Below, one piece after another: positions 10,390 to 17,839 of a stretch of DNA of 64,000 nt. Location of the stretch: NCBI GenBank assembly GCA_963783945.1, contig CAWAPS010000002.1:248001-312000 (forward strand), in the 5' to 3' direction. The notes beneath the pieces were generated by a model, which worked only from the letters and a program-made list of their open reading frames with translations, made no database searches and was not told where the DNA came from. The DNA is from CAWAPS01 sp963783945 (GTDB lineage: Bacteria; Actinomycetota; Acidimicrobiia; Acidimicrobiales; Palsa-688). The first letter of the stretch is position 1, and each line of letters begins with the position of its first letter. The translations under genes and the position numbers were made by a program.

Positions 10390-11940
10390 TCAAGGCTTTG
10401 AACCCTCAAGCGATGGCTGGTCCGCGCCGCCTTGCGCTGTCGGTACCTGGGCACGGGCCTGCGGCGCCGCGACCGCTGGTACCAAGGGCCCGGGACGCAA
10501 GAGGGCTCCGCCGATGATGGCGCCGGCGGCCAGAATTCCGGCGATCCACCAGAAGGTGGTGTCGTAGCCGTGCGCCAACGCCAACCCGGTCAGGGTCTGG
10601 CGGTCGGACGGCGATGAGGCGAGGTGGGCGGCGAGGTACGACGCGACGGCGCTGGCGAAGATGGTGTTCAGCAGGGACGTCCCGACCGAGGCGCCGAGCT
10701 GCTGGCCGACCGTGACCGTTGCAGAGGCCACCCCCGCGTCCTGGGGGGCGACGCCGAAGGTGCCGGTGTTGATCGCCGGAGCGATCACCATTCCCATGCC
10801 GACGGCCACCATGATGAGCGGGCCGAGCAGGCCGGCCGCGTAGCCGGTGTGCGGGCCCAGCTGGGCCAGCCAGACCATGGCGCCCGACGCGATCAGCATC
10901 CCGGAGCCGACCAGCGGCTTAGGCCCGAACCGGGGCATAAACACGATAGTGGACAGGTTGGAGAAGAGCGCGGAGCCGGCGCTGATGGGCAGGAACGCCA
11001 GACCGGTGACCAGCGGCGAAAACCCCAGCGTGTTCTGCATATAGAAGGTCAAGAAAAAGAAGGTGCCAAACAGTCCGGCTCCAGTGATGAACATCGACAC
11101 GTAGGCGCCGCCGCGGTTGCGGTCGAGCACCACCCCTGGTGGCAGCAGCGGGTGGGGCGCCCGGCCCTGCCATAGCGCGAACAGCACCAGGAGCATCCCG
11201 CCGGCGGCCAGGAAGCCGTACGTGGACGGCGTTCCCCAGCGATGGGTGGCCGCGTTCGAGCACCCATACACCAGGCAGAACACCCCACCGGAGACCAAGA
11301 TCACGCCCGGGATGTCGAGCTTGGGCTTGGAAGGGGACCGCTGGCGCTGCAGCAGCAGGACCCCGCCGACAAACGCCACCCCGGCGAAGATCAGGTTCAC
11401 GTACAGCGTCCACCGCCAGGACAGGTACTCGGTCAGCGCCCCGCCCAGCAGCAGGCCGACCGCGCCGCCCGCGATGGCGATGGCCCCGTAGACGCCGAAG
11501 GCCTTGCCCCGGTCCTCGGGTGCGGCGAAGGTGGTGGTCAGCAGGGACAGGGCCGATGGCACCAGGATGGCGGCGAAGGCGCCCTGGCAGGCCCGGGCGG
11601 TCACCAGCATGGTGAAGCTGACCGAGGCGCCGCCGATGGCCGAGACGCCCGCGAAGCCCACCAGGCCAACGAGAAAGGTCACTTTCCGGCCCAACAGGTC
11701 GGCGAGCCGGCCGCCGAGGAGGAGCAGGCTCCCGAACGACAGGGTGTAGGCGGTGACCACCCATTGCCGGTCCGCGGTGCTGAAGTGCAGGGCCCGCTGC
11801 GCGGACGGCAGCGCGATATTCATGATCGTGACGTCCAGGACGACCATGAGCTGGGCGAGGGCGATCACCCCTAGGATCAGCCAGCGGCGGGTGTCCCAAG
11901 GTTTGCTAACTGAGGTAGAACCAGGCGTGAGATTCGTCAT
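10390..11940 (-). CDS. MFS drug/proton antiporter, DHA2 (EmrB/QacA) type
   Basis: 516 aa with about 14 hydrophobic segments. The AGGAAAG ribosome site precedes the ATG. The conserved LGGRLADLLGRKVTFLVG loop between helices 2 and 3 (MFS signature) and the motif-C-like segment GAIAIAGGAVGLLLGGALTE in helix 5 identify a proton-coupled exporter. LDVTIMNIALPSAQRALHFS in helix 1 is typical of DHA2 transporters. It would export hydrophobic or cationic compounds across the inner membrane. It is the first gene of the leftward cluster with the truncated epimerase and the MDR oxidoreductase. No TetR or MarR regulator sits upstream. Confidence 0.92.
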   Translation of the reverse strand: MTNLTPGSTSVSKPWDTRRWLILGVIALAQLMVVLDVTIMNIALPSAQRALHFSTADRQWVVTAYTLSFGSLLLLGGRLADLLGRKVTFLVGLVGFAGVSAIGGASVSFTMLVTARACQGAFAAILVPSALSLLTTTFAAPEDRGKAFGVYGAIAIAGGAVGLLLGGALTEYLSWRWTLYVNLIFAGVAFVGGVLLLQRQRSPSKPKLDIPGVILVSGGVFCLVYGCSNAATHRWGTPSTYGFLAAGGMLLVLFALWQGRAPHPLLPPGVVLDRNRGGAYVSMFITGAGLFGTFFFLTFYMQNTLGFSPLVTGLAFLPISAGSALFSNLSTIVFMPRFGPKPLVGSGMLIASGAMVWLAQLGPHTGYAAGLLGPLIMVAVGMGMVIAPAINTGTFGVAPQDAGVASATVTVGQQLGASVGTSLLNTIFASAVASYLAAHLASSPSDRQTLTGLALAHGYDTTFWWIAGILAAGAIIGGALLRPGPLVPAVAAPQARAQVPTAQGGADQPSLEGSKP

Positions 11941-12671
11941 CTCTTTCCTTCTTTCCTGCTAGCAGAACACACTGTGTTCGGGGGTCGTGCCCGGTTTCGG
12001 GTTTGCCGCGTTCTACCGACCCTCGCCCCCGACCCTGCGACTCTCGTCGGTGAGAACGAGGGCCGAGCATCAACCCGGAGCGCGCTCGTGACCCGACAAC
12101 CAAAACGGCACATCGCAGTGTCGGTGGATAGTGCATCCCGATCTGTTGTGAAGAATGGCGGTTCGCACGCTCATGTACCGAATCACCTCCTGCACCATTC
12201 TCTGGATCGTCGGACGCGACGGCATCTAGGAAACCCACAGTCATCGCGGGCCGTCGCGTGACCCTGCCGGGCGTTGACGCCGAGGCCAACGTCCTGTGAC
12301 ATCTCCCCGAATCCTGCGGTTCACCGAGGTCCCGGACGTAACCAATACGGATCGTCGGCCTGGTCGGGTTGAGAGACGACCTGGTCCCCGAAATAGAGGC
12401 GGAACGGCCGGGACCGCAGGGCACGAAACGAGCTACCGCCCTTTGGTCCTGGTCGCGGCCTCAGCCCCCAACCTGCGGTCCCGCCTCAGGCATGGCCGCT
12501 AAAGCCTCACGATCCATCAGGCCCAGCCAGTTAGGGGGACCGGGGTTGTCGACGGCGCCAAACGATGAAGCTGCGTCACACTCAACGCCGCCGAGGCGAA
12601 ACCGCCTGCTGAGCTTCGGGGCGGTTGGCGCGTCGATCGTGAAACCGTTTTGCCCGGTCGCCGACGGCCGG
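11941..12671. other. Unassigned 730-base stretch upstream of the MFS gene
   Basis: No gene is supported on either strand. Frames are short or rich in Arg/Pro/Ser without a domain. The right part (12500-12671) is the 3' flank of the frameshifted SnoaL-like gene. A divergent regulator of the exporter would be expected here, but none is visible. Confidence 0.5.
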
Positions 12672-13068
12672 TCACGGGCTGGATACGGTGCGGCGGGCGA
12701 TGCGCCAGGTTGGCCCGGTTTTGACGACCTGTTGGACGATGGTGGACACGCTGCGTACAGATGGGGGTGGCCCGGGGTCGATGATGAGCAGGGTCGAGGT
12801 GGCTGTGGCCTGCCCGGGGCGGCCCCGAACCCGGTCGATCACCGGGTTGAGGGTGAGATGGACGCTGGTGTGGCCTTCTGATGCCCATATCGGCCCGACC
12901 GCTTCGGCGAGCGCTGTGGCGGCCGCGGTGCTCGCCCTTTTCCCCGTCCAAGACCCCGTCCTCGGCGAAGAGCGCTACATAGGTGGCGATGTCTCGGCGG
13001 GTGGCGGCGTTGTCGGCCCGGGCCAGCAGCTCGAGGATGTCGAGCCGATCGTCGGCCGAGAGGGTCAC
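12672..13068 (-). pseudogene. SnoaL-like/NTF2-fold protein, frameshifted
   Basis: The first part reads VTLSADDRLDILELLARADN then YVALFAEDGVLDGEKGEHRG, a SnoaL-like alpha+beta barrel start. After a one-base insertion near 12915 the second frame continues as ALAEAVGPIWASEGHTSVHL, then VIDRVRGRPGQATATSTLLI and TGPTWRIARRTV, ending at TGA 12672-12674. The two halves make a normal 130-residue member of the family. The GTG start at 13066-13068 overlaps the acetamidase stop (GTGA), so the genes are translationally coupled. The family contains cyclases, isomerases and many proteins of unknown role. Confidence 0.75.
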
Positions 13069-14072
13069 GGGGAGGGGCTCCCATCGGGTCGCAACCAGCT
13101 GCCGATGCGCTGGACCAGGTCGGCCGGGAAGACGCTTTTGGGGATCAGCCCGTGGACGGCTTTGGGTGGGATCGAGGTGTAGGCCGAGCCGGTCTGGTGG
13201 GAGTACTGAGTGATCCGGAAGCTGACCGCCATGCTGCACAGGGCGTAGGCCTCACCTTCGGAGATGCCCGAGGCGGCGTGCAGCCAGGCGATCAGCTCCC
13301 GCAGGCAGGCGACCAGGGCTTCGTCGAGGGAATCGCCGAAGCCAATCCCGATCCAGTGGGTGGCGGTCTCGGCCAAGGGAGCGGCCAGCCCGATGCGCTT
13401 GTGCAGGCCGTAGCGGATCTGGAGCTCCTCGGCCGCCGTCTCTATGGCGGTCTGGTCCACCACACCGTCGCCTTGAAGGGCGTGAACGTCTCCGACCCAC
13501 ACTCGCCCGCCAGGCTTGGCTACAGGAAGGAACAGTGACGAGCCGACGGTCAGCTCTCTCAGTACCAGGTTGCCGCCGTACGGGCCGGCGAGGATGGCAC
13601 TGACCGGGTCGTTGCCGGTCGGCTCGACGCCCATCACACCGAGGAAGGGCGCGAGCGGCAGGGTGATGCCTTCGACGTACTCGGCGCTCGTACGTTTCGC
13701 GTCGAAGCGGAAGTAGTGGACGTAGGGCTCGGCGAAGTCGTGGGGCAGGGCGCCGACACCGAGGGGAAAGGAGTTCCAACCCCAGTCGCGCGTCCGCAGC
13801 GCCAGCAGTTGGCACTCGACGATGTCGCCAGGTTCTGCGCCGGCGACCTCGACCGGCCCCATCATCGAGTACGGCCCGTTGGGATAGCGGTGACGGAGCG
13901 GTTCTCGCTCGACGAAGGTCATCCCGAAGGTGGCCTCGTTGCCCCAATGCGTCCAGGTATTCGGGTAGCTGACCACATCACCCGGGTCGATGGTGGCCAC
14001 GGGCGGTGCACTCGGGTCGAGGAACCCGGAGCGAACCGTCTCGGTGGTGGACTCGACGACATGAACGGTCAT
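13065..14072 (-). CDS. Acetamidase/formamidase family protein
   Basis: 335 aa, full length for the FmdA/AmdA family. Recognisable stretches are DPGDVVSYPNTWTHWGNE, GPVEVAGAEPGDIVECQLL, LAPFLGVMGVEP and PGGRVWVGDVHALQGDGVV, the last being the family's most conserved metal-binding region. It hydrolyses short amides such as formamide or acetamide to the acid and ammonia in the cytosol. The stop overlaps the start of the SnoaL-like gene. No dedicated amide transporter is next to it, but a binding lipoprotein of the branched-chain amino acid type (also used for short amides and urea) begins 670 bases away on the other strand. Confidence 0.9.
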   Translation of the reverse strand: MTVHVVESTTETVRSGFLDPSAPPVATIDPGDVVSYPNTWTHWGNEATFGMTFVEREPLRHRYPNGPYSMMGPVEVAGAEPGDIVECQLLALRTRDWGWNSFPLGVGALPHDFAEPYVHYFRFDAKRTSAEYVEGITLPLAPFLGVMGVEPTGNDPVSAILAGPYGGNLVLRELTVGSSLFLPVAKPGGRVWVGDVHALQGDGVVDQTAIETAAEELQIRYGLHKRIGLAAPLAETATHWIGIGFGDSLDEALVACLRELIAWLHAASGISEGEAYALCSMAVSFRITQYSHQTGSAYTSIPPKAVHGLIPKSVFPADLVQRIGSWLRPDGSPSP

Positions 14073-14213
14073 GACAGAAAACCGTAGGCTCCGGCGCCTT
14101 GCGGCGCGGACTGGGCAAACGACCTCGGATTTCGAGGGACGACCCTGGAGTTGAGCACCCGACTGACCTGCGGTTATGAACTGACACGGACCCGCACGGA
14201 TGTACAGGAAGGG

Positions 14214-14272
14214 ATTGGAAATCGTGTGTCCTTAACGGGACCGTGTGGGTTCAAATCCCACCTCGTCCGCCA
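14214..14272 (+). other. 3' half of a tRNA-Ser(GGA): probable attachment-site scar
   Basis: Starting in the anticodon loop (TTGGAAA, anticodon GGA), the sequence continues with the 3' anticodon-stem strand TCGTG. A long class II variable arm follows (GTCC TTAA CGGGAC), then the T arm (GTGGG TTCAAAT CCCAC), the 3' acceptor strand CTCGTCC, discriminator G and encoded CCA. The 5' half is absent: the bases before TTGGAAA do not pair with TCGTG, and no GGACGAG acceptor strand lies at tRNA distance. A tRNA 3' half starting at the anticodon is what integration by a tyrosine recombinase leaves at the far end of an element. Confidence 0.7.
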
Positions 14273-14738
14273 TGCGGCTACTGGTGGGACCCGACGGTTC
14301 CGGGTCCGACCAGACGTCGACGCTCAGCCAAGATGGCAAATGCTCGCGTGTCGCGGCCATCACATCCCTGAGCCAGCACGCGTCGGAATGCGAGTTCCCC
14401 GCTCGCTTGCCCGCCCCAACTTCGCCTGGTGGAACTGGCAGTGGCCCCGGCAGTGATAGGCGCCTTGGACCGAGTGATACCAGCCGGTCGACGCTAGGTA
14501 GCTGGGCCTGGGTCACGCCAACCTAGGCCGTCGGGAGCGCGCCAACCCGACCGTCCCCACGTCTGATCCGACCGTCCGCCCCGTGTGATCCGGATCGTCC
14601 GCACCGGGCGATCCTGACGGTCCCCACCGGGCGAACCGCTTCGTCACGAGCGGAAACATCGGGCGCGCGACCAGCACTGCGCCAGACGCCACTGGTATGG
14701 TGTCCCGGTTCCAAAGGGGTTCCCAATAGGGGAGGAGA
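14273..14738. other. Unassigned stretch with tandem repeats
   Basis: Between the tRNA fragment and the binding-protein gene. No coding frame is supported; the frames here are shadows. It contains the four-unit repeat at 14548-14636 and the ribosome site (GGGGAGGAG) of the next gene at its end. Confidence 0.5.
14548..14636 (+). repeat. Four imperfect 21-23-bp tandem repeats upstream of the binding-protein gene
   Basis: Units start at 14548, 14569, 14591 and 14614. The common core is a C-rich GTCCnC block followed by a GTGATC or GGCGATC/GAAC end. The first unit is CGACCGTCCCCACGTCTGAT; the others differ by a few bases. A helical-turn-like period of about 22 bases 100 bases upstream of a start codon suits a multi-site protein-binding region, but chance decay of a longer repeat is also possible. 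Confidence 0.55.
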
Positions 14739-16049
14739 ATGAAGCGAATGGGTCCGAAACGGATGCTTGTATCAAGCGCGAGCGTTCTGGCGATAGTGGC
14801 GGCTTTGGCCGCGTGTTCTTCGAGTAACAAGAGCACTTCCAGCAGCACCAGTCCGACGTCGAGCAGTCAGTCGTCCACCAGTCCGGCATCAGCAGGTCAG
14901 TCGACGGGCGCGGCCCAGACGACGGCCACACCGATCAAGGTCGGAATGCTCTGTACTTGTTCCGGAGCGGGCGGGTTCGGCGCCGACATATTGCCCGCAA
15001 AGGACGTCTACCAGGCGTGGGTCAATACCGTAAACGCTGCGGGTGGCATCGAGGGCCATCAGGTTCAGCTGATCGTCAAGGACGACGCCGGCAACCCGGG
15101 CACCGCCGTTACCAATGCCCAGGCACTGATAAATCAGCACGTGACCGCCATCGCCGACGTTTCGATCCTCGACCAGGCCTTCGCAACAGCAGTGCAGAAA
15201 TCGGGCATCCCAGTAGTGGGCGTGGAATCGCCGAACCCGCCGTTCGGCACTAACCCCGACTTCTACCCTGAAGCCCAGACGAACGCCTCGGCGACCTACG
15301 CGAGCGTCGCCACGGCCAAGACGGCAGGAGCGACCAACATCGGCGACATCTACTGCGCCGAGTCCCCCGTCTGCGCCATGAGCGTCCCGGTCTTCAAGGC
15401 GGCTGGCAAGCAGCTCGGAGTACCGCTCACGTACAGCGCCGAGGTGGCGGCGACCGCTCCCAACTACACCGCCCAGTGTGTTGCCGCATCTCAGCAAAAG
15501 GTCACCTCGTCGTTCATCGGCGATTCGTCTTCGGTCATCGCCCGGATCGCCAGTGACTGCGCCACCCAGAACTTCCAGCCGACCTGGATCAGCCAGGGTG
15601 CGGGCTTCGGCATGGTGGAGGCGACGGCACCGGGGCTCAAGGATCATCTCTGGAACGAGTTCCAGGCTGCCCCGTTCTTCGCCACCTCCATCCCGGCCGT
15701 GAAGACCGCCAACGCCGCGATAGAGAAGTACTTCCCGGGCCTCCAGGAGAAGACCAGCCTGTACAACGAGACCGACTTCATGGCCTGGATCTCGGGCGAG
15801 CTCCTCGCGGACGGGCTCAAGGCCGGCGGACTCACCGCCAGCACCGCCCCGACACCCGCGATGCTCACCCAGGGACTCAACTCCTTGAAGGGTGACAACC
15901 TGCAGGGGTTGACCGTCCCCCTCACCTTCACCGCCGGCCAGCCGCACAACATCAACTGCTGGTTCACCGCACGGGTCCAGAACGGGACACCGAGCCTCGT
16001 GAACAACGGCCAGGTGAGCTGCCTCCCCGGGTCCTCGAGCCAGAGCTAG
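14739..16049 (+). CDS. ABC transporter substrate-binding lipoprotein, branched-chain amino acid type
   Basis: 436 aa. The lipoprotein signal ends in LAAC (Cys 26), followed by a Ser/Thr-rich linker to about residue 60. The type I periplasmic-binding fold follows: TPIKVGMLCTCSGAGGF, VNAAGGIEGHQVQLIVKDDA, and PVVGVESPNPPFGTNPDFYP. Members (Peripla_BP_6/LivJ-like) capture branched-chain amino acids, short amides, urea or aromatic acids at the outer face of the membrane. No permease or ATPase genes are adjacent, so its transporter is encoded elsewhere. The start has GGGGAGGAG upstream. A strong hairpin follows the stop. Confidence 0.88.
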   Translation: MKRMGPKRMLVSSASVLAIVAALAACSSSNKSTSSSTSPTSSSQSSTSPASAGQSTGAAQTTATPIKVGMLCTCSGAGGFGADILPAKDVYQAWVNTVNAAGGIEGHQVQLIVKDDAGNPGTAVTNAQALINQHVTAIADVSILDQAFATAVQKSGIPVVGVESPNPPFGTNPDFYPEAQTNASATYASVATAKTAGATNIGDIYCAESPVCAMSVPVFKAAGKQLGVPLTYSAEVAATAPNYTAQCVAASQQKVTSSFIGDSSSVIARIASDCATQNFQPTWISQGAGFGMVEATAPGLKDHLWNEFQAAPFFATSIPAVKTANAAIEKYFPGLQEKTSLYNETDFMAWISGELLADGLKAGGLTASTAPTPAMLTQGLNSLKGDNLQGLTVPLTFTAGQPHNINCWFTARVQNGTPSLVNNGQVSCLPGSSSQS

Positions 16050-16060
16050 GGCGGATTCGC

Positions 16061-16091
16061 GCGGCGGTCGGGCCTGAAGCCGGACCGCCGC
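16061..16091. terminator. GC-rich hairpin after the binding-protein gene
   Basis: Arms GCGGCGGTC (16061-16069) and GACCGCCGC (16083-16091) pair perfectly; a G.G mismatch and an inner GGC/GCC pair close a small loop. It lies 12 bases after the stop. No T-run follows, as is common in high-GC actinobacteria. Confidence 0.6.
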
Positions 16092-16108
16092 CCGCCGCAA
16101 ACGTCCGG

Positions 16109-16138
16109 AGGGGCGGTGTCTGTGAAGATGCCGCCCCT
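16109..16138. terminator. Second hairpin between convergent genes
   Basis: AGGGGCGG (16109-16116) pairs with CCGCCCCT (16131-16138) around a 14-base loop, followed by TC. With the preceding hairpin it separates the convergent binding-protein and aldehyde dehydrogenase genes and probably acts in both directions. Confidence 0.6.
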
Positions 16139-16181
16139 TCGCACTGTCTGACCCTCGAGCTGCGGCCCCGGCCCCGGGGGC

Positions 16182-17675
16182 TCAGCCCAGGGTGAAGGGG
16201 TCACGGGTGGCGCCGGTCAGCTCCACCCAGACCGACTTGGTCTCCATGTACTCGCGAATGGCTACGACGCCGTTTTCCCTGCCCATGCCGCTCGCACCGA
16301 ACCCGCCGAACGGAACGTGCGGGCTGACCGTCCGGTAGGCGTTGACCCAGACCGTCCCGGCTCGCAGGGCGCCAGCGACCCGGTGGGCCCGATGCACGTC
16401 CTTGGTCCAGACCGATCCGGCCAGGCCGAACTCGGTGCCGTTGGCGATGTCGATGGCTTCCTGCTCAGTCCGAAACGTGGTGACGGCCACCACTGGCCCG
16501 AAGATCTCCTCGCGCACGGCGCGCATGTCGGGCGAGGTGTCGACGAGCACGGTTGGCTCCACGAACCACCCCCCGAGGCCCGCAACCGGGTTTCCACCGC
16601 AAGCGAACGTCGCACCCTCGGCCCGGGCGGATTCGAAATGATCGAGAACAGTGTCGTATTGCTTGTCGGTCGCCATCGGCCCCATCTCGGTCTCGGGGTC
16701 GAGGGGGTTGCCGATGACGATACGGCGGGCCCGGTCGACCACCCGGCCGACCAGATCGTCGGCCACGTCCTCGTGCACGACCAGGCGTGACCCCGCCATG
16801 CAGGTCTGCCCGGTCGCGGCGAAGACGCCGGCGACCACACCGTTGGCGGCCGCCTCCAGGTCGGCGTCGGGGAACACCACCTGAGCCGACTTGCCCCCGA
16901 GCTCGAGGGTGACGCGGGTCAGGTTGCCGGCGGCGGCCGACGCGATCAGCTTGCCCACCTGAGTGGAACCGGTAAAGGCGATCTTGTTGATGCCGGGATG
17001 CCCGGCGAGGGCTTGGCCCACCTCGGGGCCCCATCCCGTCACGACGTTGACCACGCCCGGCGGGAACCCGGCTTCGGCCACCAGGTTGGCGAACGCGAGG
17101 GTGCTGACCGGGGTGTAGTCGCTCGGCTTGACCACGATGGTGCAGCCGGCGGCCAGGGCGGGGGCGAGCTTCCAGGTCATGAGAAGAAGAGGCGAGTTCC
17201 AGGGCACGATGGCCGCGACCACCCCGACCGGCATGTTCTGTGTGTAGACCAGGTAGTTGGATTTGTCCGACGGAATCACATCCCCGCCGACCTTGTCGGC
17301 CAGACCGCCAAAGTAGAAGTACCACTCCGGTAGGTAGGCGACCTGCCCGGCCATCTCCCGGATGAGCTTGCCGTTGTCCCGGGTCTCGAGCCCGGCGAGG
17401 TTGTCGGCTTCGCGAGCGACGAGCTCCCCGAGCCGGTGCAGAAGCTTGCCTCGTTGGGTCCCCGTCATCGACCCCCATGGACCGGCGAGAGCCGCCCGGG
17501 CCGCTGACACCGCGATGTCGACATCCCCGGCATCGGCGTCGGGCACCTCGGCCCACGGCTGCCCGCTAAAGGGGTCGATCGACTGGTAGGTACGGCCTGA
17601 CCCGGAGTCGACTGGCTCGCCGTCGATGATCATCCGGTACTCGTCCACCTCGGACCGATCGGCCGTCGTCGTCAC
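16182..17675 (-). CDS. Aldehyde dehydrogenase (NAD(P)-dependent)
   Basis: 497 aa, full length. GTG start with GGGAGG upstream. The NAD-binding and proton-acceptor segment is VTLELGGKSAQVVFPDADLE (general-base Glu), and the nucleophile is the Cys of GQTCMAGSRLVVHED. PWNSPLLLMTWKLAPALAAG and EEIFGPVVAV are further family blocks. It oxidises an aldehyde to its acid in the cytosol; the closest general type is the betaine/aromatic aldehyde group, but the substrate cannot be read from sequence. It lies 164 bases downstream of the amidohydrolase gene on the same strand and may share its transcript. Confidence 0.93.
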   Translation of the reverse strand: MTTTADRSEVDEYRMIIDGEPVDSGSGRTYQSIDPFSGQPWAEVPDADAGDVDIAVSAARAALAGPWGSMTGTQRGKLLHRLGELVAREADNLAGLETRDNGKLIREMAGQVAYLPEWYFYFGGLADKVGGDVIPSDKSNYLVYTQNMPVGVVAAIVPWNSPLLLMTWKLAPALAAGCTIVVKPSDYTPVSTLAFANLVAEAGFPPGVVNVVTGWGPEVGQALAGHPGINKIAFTGSTQVGKLIASAAAGNLTRVTLELGGKSAQVVFPDADLEAAANGVVAGVFAATGQTCMAGSRLVVHEDVADDLVGRVVDRARRIVIGNPLDPETEMGPMATDKQYDTVLDHFESARAEGATFACGGNPVAGLGGWFVEPTVLVDTSPDMRAVREEIFGPVVAVTTFRTEQEAIDIANGTEFGLAGSVWTKDVHRAHRVAGALRAGTVWVNAYRTVSPHVPFGGFGASGMGRENGVVAIREYMETKSVWVELTGATRDPFTLG

Positions 17676-17839
17676 TGGGGCCTCCCTTCATCTGGCGTAT
17701 TCCGCGCTCTGCGGGCGATCGTACTGTCGGTGGGGCTCGTCGCAGGAACGACAGTTGCATCGGGGTGCTCGTTACGAGGCGGTCCGCTTCGACGGAGTGC
17801 GAGGTCGTCATCGGTCCATGGCCCGGTAGAAGCTTGCGC

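Noticed and set aside
14232..14516. Open frame on the minus strand ending MADEVGFEPTRSR
   Set aside because: This is the antisense reading of the tRNA-Ser 3' half; the ADEVGFEPT string is a well-known false protein made from tRNA genes.
14889..16100. 403-codon minus-strand frame opposite the binding protein
   Set aside because: Arg/Gly/Val-rich antisense shadow of a clear lipoprotein gene.
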